From: Frigoribacterium sp. JB110
GTDB taxonomy: Bacteria; Actinomycetota; Actinomycetes; Actinomycetales; Microbacteriaceae
Assembly: GCF_900163665.1 (NCBI RefSeq)
Contig: NZ_FUIA01000026.1
Location: 248,001-312,000 of the forward strand
Reading direction: 5' to 3'
DNA: 64,000 bases
Under the pieces are notes generated by a model that was given only the letters and a program-made list of their open reading frames with translations, was not told the origin of the DNA and did not search any database. This document shows positions 8,441 to 18,509 of the stretch, in pieces (within the stretch, counting starts at the first letter, position 1; each line of letters opens with the position of its first letter). The position numbers and the translations under genes were made by a program.

Positions 8441-8648
8441 ACGCGCCCGACTTCACGCCACACGATCCGTGAGGCAGGCGCAGGACATCGTCATCCGGAC
8501 GCTGGCATCGGGTCCGGCGTGAGCGCGCGAAGGAATGTCGGCCGGATGTCGAAGTCCGGAGTCTGCCGCTCGCCCACCGTCGGAGACCGCATTCGGGCTC
8601 ACCGCCCATCCGCAACCCCTGGAAGTATGTCCCACGCCTCTGCGGCGC

Positions 8649-8654
8649 TACGCT
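8649..8654 (+). promoter_or_regulatory. -10 box of leaderless dapA
   Basis: TACGCT, then 6 nt (GGGAGC), then the ATG of dapA. The remaining intergenic stretch 8441-8648 shows no gene or clear operator. Confidence 0.55.
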
Positions 8655-8660
8655 GGGAGC

Positions 8661-9638
8661 ATGACGCAGGCAGCCAATCCGTTCGGGCAGGTTCTCGTCG
8701 CGCTCGTCACCCCGATGACGGCCGACGGTGAAGTCGATTGGCCGGCCGTCGAGAAGCACATCGACGGTGTCATCGCCAGTGGCGCAGACGGCATCGTCGT
8801 CACGGGCACCACGGGGGAGACATCGACGCTGACCGACGATGAGAAGCTGCGCCTCGTCGAAGTCGCCAAGAGCGTCGCCGGCGGCCGGGCGAAGATCATC
8901 ACGGGCGGCGGATCGAACGAGACCGCCCACGCCATCGACCTCTACCAGAAGAGCGAGAAGGCGGGCGCAGACGGCATCATGATCGTCACGCCGTACTACA
9001 ACAAGCCGACCCAGGCCGGCCTGCTCACGCACTTCAGGCTGATCGCCGACTCCACCGATCTGCCGGTCATCCTCTACGACATTCCCGGCCGCACCGGTGT
9101 GCCGATCATGTACGAGACGATCATGCGCCTGGCCAAGCACCCGAACATCCTGGCCGTGAAGGATGCCAAGGGCGACTTCAGCGAAGTCAGCCGGGTGCTC
9201 AACCAGACCGACCTGATGTACTTCTCCGGCGATGACGCGAACGCGCTGCCGCATATGTCGATCGGGGCATCCGGTCTCATCGGCGTCACGGCGAACATCG
9301 CCGCCTCGCCGTACCGGGCGATGGTCGACGCCGTCAACCGGGGCGACCTCGCCGCCGCGACGGAGCAGCACCGCAAGCTAGAGCCCCTCGTGCGGGCCGT
9401 GATGACGCACGTGCCTGGCACGGTGGCGGCCAAGTACATCCTGCACGGCCTCGGCTACATCTCGAGCCCGCGCGTGCGGCTGCCGCTGGTCGGGCCGGAG
9501 GAGTGGGAGGCTGCGATCATCGAGGACGAGCTGGCGCTCGTGAACGGGATCGACAGCATCGACCTGACCGACTTCCGTCCGGACCGCAACGCGGCGGCGG
9601 GTGGCGCGCTGCCTGCCATCTCCGGCACCACGCGCTGA
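8661..9638 (+). CDS. dapA: 4-hydroxy-tetrahydrodipicolinate synthase
   Basis: Condenses pyruvate with aspartate semialdehyde, the branch-point step of lysine/diaminopimelate synthesis feeding peptidoglycan. 325 residues forming a TIM barrel. The Schiff-base Lys is about residue 167 in LAVKDAKGD, with the Tyr of ILYDIPGRTG and the GTTGE loop (VVTGTTGETSTL). Start chosen from the -10 box; an in-frame upstream extension lacks support. A C-terminal segment after ~310 is extra relative to E. coli. It precedes rnj by 90 nt, as in other actinobacteria. Confidence 0.96.
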   Translation: MTQAANPFGQVLVALVTPMTADGEVDWPAVEKHIDGVIASGADGIVVTGTTGETSTLTDDEKLRLVEVAKSVAGGRAKIITGGGSNETAHAIDLYQKSEKAGADGIMIVTPYYNKPTQAGLLTHFRLIADSTDLPVILYDIPGRTGVPIMYETIMRLAKHPNILAVKDAKGDFSEVSRVLNQTDLMYFSGDDANALPHMSIGASGLIGVTANIAASPYRAMVDAVNRGDLAAATEQHRKLEPLVRAVMTHVPGTVAAKYILHGLGYISSPRVRLPLVGPEEWEAAIIEDELALVNGIDSIDLTDFRPDRNAAAGGALPAISGTTR

Positions 9639-9728
9639 CGCCGACACCAGACCCCGCGGACGATGAAGCCGCACACAACAGAACACGCACGACGAACCGG
9701 ACGCTGAGGCGTCCCGGGAAGGCGGACC

Positions 9729-11405
9729 ATGTCCACACCTGTCTACGACCCGCAGCCGCTGAAGAACGGCACGCTGCGCATCACTCCGCTCGGCGGCCTC
9801 GGCGAGGTCGGCCGCAACATGATGACGTACGAGTACGACGGCAAGATCCTGATCATCGACTGCGGCGTGCTCTTCCCCGAGGAGCACCAGCCGGGCGTCG
9901 ATCTGATCCTGCCCGATTTCGAGTCGATCAGGGATCGCCTCGACGACATCGAGGGCATCGTCCTCACCCACGGTCACGAGGACCACATCGGGGCAGTGCC
10001 CTACCTGCTGAAGCTGCGCGAGGACATCCCGCTGATCGGTTCCGGCCTCACTCTCGCGCTGATTCAGGCGAAGCTCAAAGAGCACCGGATCAAGCCGATC
10101 GTCGAGAAGGTCGTCGAGGGGGAGCGGTGGGACATCGGCCCCTTCGACCTCGAGTTCATCGCGGTGAACCACTCGATCCCGGATGCGCTGGCCGTCGCCG
10201 TGCGTACGCCAGCCGGCATGGTGCTGCACACCGGCGACTTCAAGATGGACCAGCTCCCGCTGGACGGTCGCATCACCGACATGCGCGCCTTCGCCAGGCT
10301 GGGGGAGGAGGGCGTCGACCTGTTCCTGCCGGACTCGACGAACGCCGACGTCCCCGGCTTCACTCCGACGGAGCGTCAGATCGGCCCCGTCATCGACCAG
10401 GTGATCTCCAAGACGCCAGGCAGGGTGATCGTCGCGAGCTTCTCCAGCCATGTGCACCGCGTGCAGCAGGTGCTGGAGGCGGCGAACAACAACGGTCGTC
10501 GCGTCGCACTGCTGGGTCGCAGCATGGTGCGGAACATGAAGATCGCCGCTGACCTGGGCTATCTGAACGTTCCGGATGGCGTGCTCATCGACTACAAGAA
10601 GGCGCGCGACGTGCCAGACGACAAGATCGTCTACATGTCGACGGGTTCGCAGGGCGAGCCGATGGCGGTGCTCAGCCGCATGGTGAACCTGAACCACGAG
10701 ATCGAGCCGGGTGAGGGAGACACAGTCATCCTGGCCTCCAGCCTGATCCCCGGCAACGAGAACGCTGTGTACCGCGTGATCGACGGACTGACCAAGCTCG
10801 GGGCGAACGTCGTGCACAAGGCCAATGCCAAGGTGCACGTCTCCGGCCACGCCGCGGCGGGTGAGCTGCTGTACTGCTACAACATCCTGAAGCCGAAGAA
10901 CGTCTTCCCGGTGCACGGCGAGTACCGCCACCTCACGGCCAACGCCAAGATCGCGCGGGACAGCGGCATCGCACAGGAGAACGCGATCGTCGGCGAGAAC
11001 GGCACGGTGCTCGACCTGCGCGACGGACAGGCCACGGTGGTCGGCCAGATCGACATCGGCTACGTCTACGTCGATGGTTCGAGCGTCGGGACGATCACGG
11101 ACGCCGATCTCAAGGACCGCCGCGTGCTCAGCGAGGAGGGATTCGTCTCGGTCATCGTCGTCGTCGATTCGAAGACGGGAACGATCGTCTCCGGACCCGA
11201 GATCCATGCTCGCGGTGTGGCCGAGGACGACAAGGTGTTCGACAAGATCAAGCCGAAGGTCGCCGCAGCGCTCGAAGAGGCGGTCAAGAACGGCGTGCGC
11301 GACAACCACGCGCTCACGCAGACCGCCCGGCGTGCGATCGGACGCTGGGTCGGCACGTCCCTGAAACGACGGCCGATGATCGTCCCGGTCGTCATCGAGG
11401 CGTAA
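9729..11405 (+). CDS. rnj: Ribonuclease J
   Basis: Metallo-beta-lactamase ribonuclease with endonuclease and 5'-3' exonuclease activity in RNA maturation and decay. 558 residues. The metal-binding motif HGHEDHIG lies at ~81-88, with further ligands in HTGDFKMD and HVSGHAAAGEL. Beta-CASP and C-terminal domains follow, ending with the RRAIGRWVG..RRPMIVPVVIEA tail typical of actinobacterial RNase J. GGGAAGGCGG supplies the ribosome site. A small hairpin (GGACGC-TGAG-GCGTCC, 9699-9714) sits just before it and could modulate translation; that is speculation. Works on the same RNA pool as PNPase. Confidence 0.95.
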   Translation: MSTPVYDPQPLKNGTLRITPLGGLGEVGRNMMTYEYDGKILIIDCGVLFPEEHQPGVDLILPDFESIRDRLDDIEGIVLTHGHEDHIGAVPYLLKLREDIPLIGSGLTLALIQAKLKEHRIKPIVEKVVEGERWDIGPFDLEFIAVNHSIPDALAVAVRTPAGMVLHTGDFKMDQLPLDGRITDMRAFARLGEEGVDLFLPDSTNADVPGFTPTERQIGPVIDQVISKTPGRVIVASFSSHVHRVQQVLEAANNNGRRVALLGRSMVRNMKIAADLGYLNVPDGVLIDYKKARDVPDDKIVYMSTGSQGEPMAVLSRMVNLNHEIEPGEGDTVILASSLIPGNENAVYRVIDGLTKLGANVVHKANAKVHVSGHAAAGELLYCYNILKPKNVFPVHGEYRHLTANAKIARDSGIAQENAIVGENGTVLDLRDGQATVVGQIDIGYVYVDGSSVGTITDADLKDRRVLSEEGFVSVIVVVDSKTGTIVSGPEIHARGVAEDDKVFDKIKPKVAAALEEAVKNGVRDNHALTQTARRAIGRWVGTSLKRRPMIVPVVIEA

Positions 11406-11435
11406 CCCCCTCGCCCCCTCCCTGTCTCCGTTTTT

Positions 11436-11493
11436 CTTCATTTCTGGCACTTCTCGGGTGTTGTGCACCCCATGAGATGTGCCAGAGATGAAG
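11436..11493. repeat. Long imperfect hairpin A between rnj and ftsK
   Basis: The 20-nt arm at 11436-11455 (CTTCATTTCTGGCACTTCTC) pairs with the arm ending at 11493 with two mismatches, and GGGTG/CACCC extends the stem towards a short loop. Five T residues lie before, not after, the hairpin, so it is not a classical terminator for rnj. The rest of 11406-11571 holds only the ftsK promoter. Confidence 0.7.
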
Positions 11494-11558
11494 AGATAGG
11501 GGTGGTCCGAGTGCCGCGGAATTGCGCGTCACTGAGGGGGAATGTCGTCGGTGCCGCG

Positions 11559-11564
11559 TACCGT
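11559..11564 (+). promoter_or_regulatory. -10 box of leaderless ftsK
   Basis: TACCGT, then 7 nt (GGGTGAT), then the ATG at 11572. Confidence 0.5.
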
Positions 11565-11571
11565 GGGTGAT

Positions 11572-14349
11572 ATGGCACGTGCGAGCACCGAGAACAAGAG
11601 CGCGCGCTCGAAAACGTCCTCGAGCGCGCGCAAGTCTGCGCCCGCGCCGAAGAAGTATGTCGGAGACGAAGACAAGCCAGGCGTCCCGGCACGGATGTGG
11701 TACGGCCTCGCCCGCGCCGTCGGCGGACTGTTCCGCGCGTTCGGGCCCGAGACTCTTGACAAGAACGACAGGCGCGACGGCTTCCCCTTCCTCATCGTGC
11801 TGTTGGCGATCGCCGGGGCGGTCACGGAATGGTTCTTCATCGGCACCCCCGTCGCGGCGAACATCAGCGCGTACACATTCGGCATGCTCATCGGCCGCAC
11901 CGCGTTCGTCTTCCCCGTCCTGCTGCTGCTCCTGGCGGGGTGGCTGTTCCGCCACCCGTCGTCCGTGCACGACAACGGCCGTATCGGCATCGGATTCGGG
12001 CTGCTCACGATCGTGATCGCGGCGTTCTGCCACGTGGCCGGAGACCGTCCAGAACCGCAGCTCGGCATGCCTGCGCTCAGCGCATCCGGCGGGCTCTTCG
12101 GCTGGATGCTGGGCCAGCCGCTGACATACCTCACCCCGATCGGCGCGTACATCGTGCTCTCGCTTCTGGGCGCTCTCAGCCTGCTCATCGTCACGAAGAC
12201 CCCGCCGAACCGCATCATCAGCAGGCTCGGCGAGCTCTATGACTGGATGTTCGGTGCGGAGCGTGCGCGGTCGGGTTCCGACACCGCTGCCACGGAGGTG
12301 CTTGAGGAGCCGGAGCCGAAGAAGAAGCGTCGTGACAAGAAGAAGACGGACGACGCCGCAGACGGCGACGACGAGCTGCCGTGGTGGCGTCGGAACAAGA
12401 CCGGGCGCGAGGAGGACGGCGACGTCCTCACCGACCCGCAGGAGCTCACGGACCTCCTCCCGACGCAGTCGGACGGGGGCTACGACCAAGCCGTGGTCGT
12501 CGATGCCGAACCGGCCGACGCCGCGACCGAGGTGCTCAGCGACATCGGCGGCGTCACCGCCGGCCTGAGCGAGTCGGGGTCGACGGCGCTGATGGGCGAC
12601 GGCGACGACACCGGAGACCTCTCGGAGGCGCTGCCAGGGCTGAGCGGATTCGGCACGGAGGGGCCGGGCGCTCGCGGCCCTCAGCCGCCTGCCGCGCCAT
12701 ACGAACTGCCGTCGGCCGGCACGCTGTCGGCCGGCCCGCCCGCCGTGGTCAAGTCCGATGCGAACGACCGGATGGTCGCTCAGATCGAGAGCGTGTTCGA
12801 ACAGTTCAAGATCAACGCCGGCGTGACGGGCTTCTCGCGCGGCCCGACCGTCACACAGTACGAGGTCGAGCTCGGCCCCGGTGTGAAGGTCGAGAAGATC
12901 ACGCAGCTGTCGAGCAACATCGCCTACGCCGTCGCGTCGAACGACGTGCGCATCCTCGCACCGATCCCCGGCAAGAGCGCGATCGGCATCGAGATCCCGA
13001 ACGTCGACCGCGAGACGGTCGCGCTCGGCGACGTGCTGCGCTCGAGCGCCGCCCACAAGTCGACGCACCCGCTGACGATCGGTGTCGGCAAGGACGTCTC
13101 AGGCGGCTTCGTCGTGGCGAACCTGGCCAAGATGCCCCACCTTCTCGTGGCAGGCTCCACCGGGTCGGGAAAATCCAGCTTCGTGAACTCGATGATCACG
13201 AGCCTGCTGATGCGCGCGAAGCCGAGCGACGTCCGGATGGTCCTGGTCGACCCGAAGCGCGTCGAGCTGACCAACTATGCCGGCGTTCCGCACCTGATCA
13301 CACCCATCATCACGAACCCGAAGAAGGCAGCCGAGGCGCTGCAGTGGGTCGTGAAGGAGATGGACATGCGCTACGACGACCTCGCGTCGTTCGGGTACCG
13401 CCACATCGACGACTTCAACAAGGCGGTCGTCGCAGGCGAGATCGAGCTCCCGCCAGGCAGCGAGCGCGTGCTCAAGCCGTACCCGTACCTCCTCGTCGTC
13501 GTCGACGAGCTCGCCGATCTGATGATGGTCGCCCCGCGAGACGTCGAGGAGTCGATCGTTCGCATCACTCAGCTGGCCCGCGCATCAGGCATCCACCTGG
13601 TGCTCGCGACCCAGCGTCCGTCCGTCGACGTGGTGACGGGATTGATCAAGGCGAACGTGCCCTCGCGCCTCGCATTCGCGGTGACGAGCGTCACCGACTC
13701 GCGTGTGATCCTCGACGGGCCGGGCGCCGACAAGCTGATCGGTCAGGGCGACGCGCTCTTCTCTCCGATGGGCTCGGGCAAGCCGTTCCGACTGCAGGGC
13801 GCGTGGGTGACGGAGGACGAGATCAGCACCGTCGTCAAGCACGTCACGCGGCAGGCGCAGCCGGAGTACCGCTCGGACGTGGCGGAGGCCATCGACGCGC
13901 CGAAGCGCGAGATCGACTCCGACATCGGCGACGACCTCGAGGTTCTCCTCGCAGCCGCCGAGCTCGTGGTCTCGAGCCAGTTCGGCTCGACGTCGATGCT
14001 GCAGCGCAAGCTGCGCGTGGGGTTCGCGAAGGCGGGGCGTCTGATGGACCTGCTCGAGTCCCGCGAGATCGTCGGCCCGAGCGAGGGTTCCAAAGCGCGC
14101 GACGTGCTCGTCGCTCCGGAGCAGCTGGCGACCGTGCTCGCCAAGCTCAAGGGCGAAGAGCCGCCCGCCGCGCCGGCTCCGGCTGCCCCGGCACCCGCGG
14201 CGCAGCCGCCGGCGGAGACGGCTCCTGCCCCTGCTGAACCGGATCGCTATGCGGTCGACCCGATCGAGGCGCAGTTCCAGGGGATCGAGATCGACGACCG
14301 CGACGATGACGGCGACGAAGATGCCTGGCAGCTGACGGGCCGCGACTGA
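11572..14349 (+). CDS. ftsK: DNA translocase FtsK
   Basis: Septal ATP-driven DNA pump that clears chromosome termini during division. 925 residues: a charged start, about four membrane helices (~60-210), and a variable acidic/proline linker (~220-395). The RecA-like motor follows, with Walker [10 protein letters not shown] (~527-535) and Walker [14 protein letters not shown] (~640-652). A winged-helix gamma domain (~790-855, [18 protein letters not shown]) reads KOPS sites. A Pro/Ala tail ends the protein. ATG 11572 is preferred over an in-frame ATG at 11542 because of the -10 box between them. pgsA starts 1 nt after the stop. Confidence 0.95.
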   Translation: MARASTENKSARSKTSSSARKSAPAPKKYVGDEDKPGVPARMWYGLARAVGGLFRAFGPETLDKNDRRDGFPFLIVLLAIAGAVTEWFFIGTPVAANISAYTFGMLIGRTAFVFPVLLLLLAGWLFRHPSSVHDNGRIGIGFGLLTIVIAAFCHVAGDRPEPQLGMPALSASGGLFGWMLGQPLTYLTPIGAYIVLSLLGALSLLIVTKTPPNRIISRLGELYDWMFGAERARSGSDTAATEVLEEPEPKKKRRDKKKTDDAADGDDELPWWRRNKTGREEDGDVLTDPQELTDLLPTQSDGGYDQAVVVDAEPADAATEVLSDIGGVTAGLSESGSTALMGDGDDTGDLSEALPGLSGFGTEGPGARGPQPPAAPYELPSAGTLSAGPPAVVKSDANDRMVAQIESVFEQFKINAGVTGFSRGPTVTQYEVELGPGVKVEKITQLSSNIAYAVASNDVRILAPIPGKSAIGIEIPNVDRETVALGDVLRSSAAHKSTHPLTIGVGKDVSGGFVVANLAKMPHLLVAGSTGSGKSSFVNSMITSLLMRAKPSDVRMVLVDPKRVELTNYAGVPHLITPIITNPKKAAEALQWVVKEMDMRYDDLASFGYRHIDDFNKAVVAGEIELPPGSERVLKPYPYLLVVVDELADLMMVAPRDVEESIVRITQLARASGIHLVLATQRPSVDVVTGLIKANVPSRLAFAVTSVTDSRVILDGPGADKLIGQGDALFSPMGSGKPFRLQGAWVTEDEISTVVKHVTRQAQPEYRSDVAEAIDAPKREIDSDIGDDLEVLLAAAELVVSSQFGSTSMLQRKLRVGFAKAGRLMDLLESREIVGPSEGSKARDVLVAPEQLATVLAKLKGEEPPAAPAPAAPAPAAQPPAETAPAPAEPDRYAVDPIEAQFQGIEIDDRDDDGDEDAWQLTGRD

Positions 14350-14350
14350 G

Positions 14351-14929
14351 ATGGCCTTCCCTCGCCAGCTGCCCAATGCGATCACGATCGCGCGCATCCC
14401 GCTCGCCGGAGTGTTCTTCGTCCTCCTGCTCATCGGGGGCACCTGGGGCGAGGGGAGCATGCCGCTTCGGGTGACCGCTGCGATCCTGTTCATCGTCGCG
14501 ATCTCGACCGACTGGGTCGACGGCTTCCTCGCACGCAGATTCGATGCGGTCAGCGATTTCGGGAAGCTGTGGGATCCGATCGCCGACAAGCTGCTCACAG
14601 GGCTCGCGTTCGTCGGGCTCGCAGTGCTCGGCGAGATCGCGTGGTGGATGGTCGTGGTGATCCTGATCCGCGAATGGGGCATCACGGTCCATCGACTGAT
14701 CGTACGCAAGTCGCACGTCGTGGCTGCGGCATGGATGGGCAAGGTCAAGACTGCGGCGCAGGGCGTCGCACTGGCGTGGGCGCTCCTGCCTGGACACCTC
14801 GTGGTCGGTGAGAACTGGTGGGCGACCATCACCACGATCCTGATGTGGATCGTGGTCGTGCTCACCATCGCCAGCGGGATCGACTACGTCGCAGCGCAGG
14901 CGCGCGGGGCGAGGGCGAGCAGGGGATGA
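14351..14929 (+). CDS. pgsA: CDP-diacylglycerol-glycerol-3-phosphate 3-phosphatidyltransferase
   Basis: Membrane enzyme making phosphatidylglycerophosphate, precursor of phosphatidylglycerol and cardiolipin. 192 residues, several hydrophobic helices. The CDP-alcohol phosphotransferase motif is intact near residues 54-80: the DWVDGFLAR segment, then G, then DPIAD, giving D-x2-DG-x2-AR-x8-G-x3-D-x3-D. The position ftsK-pgsA-cinA-clgR-recA is a conserved actinobacterial order. The stop overlaps the cinA start (ATGA). Other CDP-alcohol transferases share the motif, but size and context favour PgsA. Confidence 0.9.
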   Translation: MAFPRQLPNAITIARIPLAGVFFVLLLIGGTWGEGSMPLRVTAAILFIVAISTDWVDGFLARRFDAVSDFGKLWDPIADKLLTGLAFVGLAVLGEIAWWMVVVILIREWGITVHRLIVRKSHVVAAAWMGKVKTAAQGVALAWALLPGHLVVGENWWATITTILMWIVVVLTIASGIDYVAAQARGARASRG

Positions 14930-15411
14930 CCGACGCCCGCGCCGCAGAACGGTTCCTCGCGGGCCTGCGGGCGCGCGGATGGCGCGTTGCGGTCGCCGAA
15001 TCGCTCACCGGCGGTCTCGTCACCTCCGCTTTGGTCGAGGTGCCGGGAGCATCCGTGAGTCTCGTCGGGAGCGTGACGGCATACGAGACGTCGCTGAAGC
15101 ACGATGTGCTCGGCGTCGACGCCCGCCTGCTCGCCGAGCACGGTCCCGTCCACCCGGATGTGGCCGCGCAGATGGCCGCCGGCGTGCGTCGGGTGCTCGC
15201 CGTCGACGGGCGTGAGCCGGAAGTCGGGCTCGCCACGACGGGAATCGCGGGCCCCCAGTCACCGGACGGACAACCGGTCGGCACCGTGCACATCGCGGTC
15301 GCCGCACCGTCGGGACCGCTCGCAGAGAGCCACGTGTTCTCCGGAACGAGGGCCGAGATCCGCGCACAGGCGGTCGCCGCTGTGCTCCGTCTCGCGCTCG
15401 ACGTCCTATGA
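14926..15411 (+). CDS. cinA: CinA-type nicotinamide-nucleotide amidohydrolase (PncC domain only)
   Basis: 161 residues covering only the C-terminal CinA/PncC domain that deamidates NMN to nicotinate mononucleotide. Motifs AVAESLTGGLVTSALVEVPGAS, SVTAYETSLKHDVLGV and GLATTGIAGP are all present. The N-terminal pyrophosphatase-like domain of full CinA is absent; single-domain versions are common next to pgsA and recA. ATG at 14926 overlaps the pgsA TGA, so translation is coupled. Confidence 0.92.
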   Translation: MTDARAAERFLAGLRARGWRVAVAESLTGGLVTSALVEVPGASVSLVGSVTAYETSLKHDVLGVDARLLAEHGPVHPDVAAQMAAGVRRVLAVDGREPEVGLATTGIAGPQSPDGQPVGTVHIAVAAPSGPLAESHVFSGTRAEIRAQAVAAVLRLALDVL

Positions 15412-15485
15412 ATCTGCTTCGAACACGGCCGAGTCGGCGACTTTTCGGCCGAGATTCGGCTCGTCGCAGCTCGGACACGGTTAGA

Positions 15486-15506
15486 TTGTCAGTGCGGGAT
15501 TAGATT
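15486..15506 (+). promoter_or_regulatory. Possible stress promoter of clgR
   Basis: TTGTCAGTG (15486-15494) matches the 9-nt upstream half of the RecA-NDp/PafBC promoter motif (TTGTCRGTG) exactly, and TAGATT follows at 15501-15506. The gap is 6 nt instead of the N8 I recall for that motif, so this is only suggestive. TACTAT at 15524-15529 is an alternative -10. Confidence 0.35.
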
Positions 15507-15572
15507 TCGCGTCTCGGTCGTTGTACTATGATGCACCCGCGAAGACCACGGCTGCAGGAGGAGGGGCCCGAC

Positions 15573-15881
15573 ATGATCCTGGTACGTCAAGAGATCGGCG
15601 ACGTCCTGCGCGAGCTCCGGCAGCAGCAGGGGCAGACGCTACGACAGGTCGCGAGCAAGGCTTCGGTCGCGCTCGGGTACCTGAGCGAGGTCGAGCGCGG
15701 TCAGAAAGAGGCCTCGAGCGAGATCCTCGCCTCGGTCGCCGAGGCGCTCGACATCCCGATCTCCATCATCATGCGCACGGTCGGCGACCGCCTCGCAGTG
15801 CTTGAGGGCGTCGATCACTTCCCGGACGTCGTGCCGGACGACCTCGTGGCCGAGGTCGGACCAGAACTGTCGCTGCGCTGA
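15573..15881 (+). CDS. clgR: XRE-family transcriptional regulator ClgR
   Basis: 102 residues. An N-terminal helix-turn-helix (about 20-75) contains LRQVASKASVALGYLSEVERGQKEASSEILASV, the near-invariant ClgR/YdcN-type recognition segment. In Streptomyces, Corynebacterium and Mycobacterium, ClgR activates clp protease and other proteostasis genes under stress; the same role here is by homology. GGAGGAGGGG before ATG 15573 fixes the start. It lies between cinA and recA as in corynebacteria and mycobacteria. Confidence 0.88.
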   Translation: MILVRQEIGDVLRELRQQQGQTLRQVASKASVALGYLSEVERGQKEASSEILASVAEALDIPISIIMRTVGDRLAVLEGVDHFPDVVPDDLVAEVGPELSLR

Positions 15882-15885
15882 CCGC

Positions 15886-16107
15886 GTGAAGCGCAGCGAG
15901 TTCCACCGCGCCGTCGACGACGAGTTCGGCGCGCGCGCAGCGACACTCATCGCGGACCTCGTGCTGCCGCCGTTCGGCCGCACGGCGTCGGAAGCGCTCG
16001 ATGTCGGCATCGCTCCGCGCGACATCTGGCAGGCGCTCTGCGACGAGACCGATGTCCCCGACCAACGCCGACACGGCGCGGGTCGCAGGGAGCCGAAGCG
16101 CCGCTGA
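15886..16107 (+). CDS. DUF3046 family protein
   Basis: 73 residues, GTG start 4 nt after clgR. SEFHRAVDDEFGARAATLIADLVL and the IAPRDIWQALCDETDVP segment match the DUF3046 pattern of small proteins found beside recA in actinobacteria. Biochemical role unknown; co-transcription with clgR and conserved linkage to recA suggest a link to stress or DNA metabolism, but this is only contextual. Confidence 0.85.
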   Translation: MKRSEFHRAVDDEFGARAATLIADLVLPPFGRTASEALDVGIAPRDIWQALCDETDVPDQRRHGAGRREPKRR

Positions 16108-16179
16108 ACGGCGCGATCGCACTCCACGGCCGCACCCGACGGACCCGCACGCTCCTTCGAGAAACACCTCGGCGTGTCG

Positions 16180-16195
16180 TCGAAGATGCGTTCGA
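16180..16195 (+). promoter_or_regulatory. LexA (SOS) box upstream of recA
   Basis: TCGAAGATGCGTTCGA is a TCGAA-N6-TTCGA palindrome close to the actinobacterial SOS consensus TCGAAC-N4-GTTCGA, about 200 bp before recA. Similar boxes lie upstream of the LysM gene at 27610 and 27651. Confidence 0.65.
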
Positions 16196-16269
16196 TAAGG
16201 GCGCGTAGTGTGTTCCACACGTGGGGAAGTTCCGCGATCCATCCACAATCGCGGGGGTCTCCGGCACGA

Positions 16270-16292
16270 ATGTCGGAGGTCCCTCGTAGCGT
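16270..16292 (+). promoter_or_regulatory. RecA-NDp / PafBC-like promoter of recA
   Basis: ATGTCGGAG (7 of 9 to TTGTCRGTG), exactly 8 nt, then TAGCGT (TANNNT). This is the layout of the LexA-independent DNA-damage promoter known from mycobacterial recA. It would give a leader of about 100 nt. The rest of 16108-16397 shows no gene. Confidence 0.55.
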
Positions 16293-16397
16293 ATGGACCA
16301 CGGTACGAACCACGCGCCTTGTCGCCAGAGTCGGATCACCTGATCCGGCCGCGACAGCCTAGAGGCAGCGGAACACCAAGAGACGAAGGAGAACGCG

Positions 16398-17453
<1,056 letters not shown>

Positions 17454-17469
17454 ACGATTCGACGCGGCA

Positions 17470-17503
17470 GGGCGGCTGAGGGCCCGAGAAGCAGCAGCCG
17501 CCC
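17470..17503 (+). terminator. Hairpin between recA and recX
   Basis: GGGCGGCTG pairs perfectly with CAGCCGCCC across a 16-nt loop. A hairpin at this place in E. coli limits recX expression by partial termination; the same effect here is inference. Confidence 0.55.
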
Positions 17504-17529
17504 CACCGCAATCGTGACGAGGTGAGAGC

Positions 17530-18432
17530 ATGACGGCGAACGAGTCCGATGACGATGTCGCACCGGTGATTCCACTCTTCGGCGGCCGACACGCGCCCAA
17601 CGGTGCGAGCACGGAACCGGGGGAGACCGCGCGAGAGGGTGGGAGCCCGCGCACGTTCCCCGTGCGGCGATTTCCTGCAGCAGGTGCAGAGGGCACGTCC
17701 GACCAGGTGCGCACGGAAGCGCCGGATGATGCCGACGCGATCGGCGGGCGCGGTGAGCGCCGAGACGAGAACGAGCGCGACGCTCCCGCAGGGCCCGAGG
17801 GCGAAGCGTGGCACACGACGTGGCGCGACCTGAGGCCGACCGACAGGGGCGTTCGCCCCGCGCCGAGAGTGGAGACCGCGGAACGCGACGGCGTGCGCTT
17901 CGTCGCGCTCTCAGACGTCGAAGACGATTCGGCAGGCGAGGTCGACGAGGCCGCAGCGAAGGCAGAGCGCAAGCTGCTGCGCTCGCTCGGGGCGCGCGGG
18001 CTGTCGGTCTCGGAGGCGCGCGGCAAGCTTCGACAGCAGGAGGTGCACGCCGACGCGGTCGAAGACATCATCGATCGGCTCGAGCGGTCGGGCGCTCTCG
18101 ATGACGAGCGTCTCGCCGAGCAGATCGTGTTCCAGGCGACCACGCATCGCAACGAGGGGCGGCGCGCCATCTCGCAGTCGCTGCAGAAGCGCGGCGTCGC
18201 TCGCGACGTCGTCGACCGTGTGATCGCGGAGCTTCCGGATGACGATTACGAGCGTGCGCTCGAGTTCGCCCGCACGAAGGCGCGGCAGCTTGCGCGCTAC
18301 GACGACGACGTGGCGCTGCGCAGGCTCGTCGGGCAGCTCTCCCGGCGCGGATACGGCGGGTTCGCCATGTCCGTGGCCAGGCGCGCGCTCGATGAGCAGA
18401 ACGCACCGCCCAGCCGCGTGCGCTTCGAGTAG
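17530..18432 (+). CDS. recX: Regulatory protein RecX
   Basis: Inhibitor and modulator of RecA filaments. The RecX three-helix repeats occupy roughly residues 145-300 ([59 protein letters not shown]). The first ~140 residues are low-complexity, charged and Gly/Arg-rich, making the protein about twice the bare RecX domain. Long N-terminal extensions are usual in this family of actinobacteria. ATG follows a GAGGTGAG ribosome site. Expressed with recA, damped by the hairpin between them. Confidence 0.93.
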   Translation: MTANESDDDVAPVIPLFGGRHAPNGASTEPGETAREGGSPRTFPVRRFPAAGAEGTSDQVRTEAPDDADAIGGRGERRDENERDAPAGPEGEAWHTTWRDLRPTDRGVRPAPRVETAERDGVRFVALSDVEDDSAGEVDEAAAKAERKLLRSLGARGLSVSEARGKLRQQEVHADAVEDIIDRLERSGALDDERLAEQIVFQATTHRNEGRRAISQSLQKRGVARDVVDRVIAELPDDDYERALEFARTKARQLARYDDDVALRRLVGQLSRRGYGGFAMSVARRALDEQNAPPSRVRFE

Positions 18433-18509
18433 CCCCGCGTCGGCCAGCGCGGCACGGCGATCGATCCGGCAGATCCCGCATCAGGGTCGCCGCGTACAAT
18501 GGAGCGGTC

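Noticed and set aside
11431..11435. TTTTT as the U-tract of an rnj terminator
   Set aside because: It precedes the hairpin on the plus strand, and on the minus strand it would be an A-run.
15412..15480. ClgR autoregulatory operator
   Set aside because: A GCCGA-GAT-TCGGC repeat is present at 15448-15460, but it does not match the ClgR sites I know (GTTCGC-type), so no operator is claimed.
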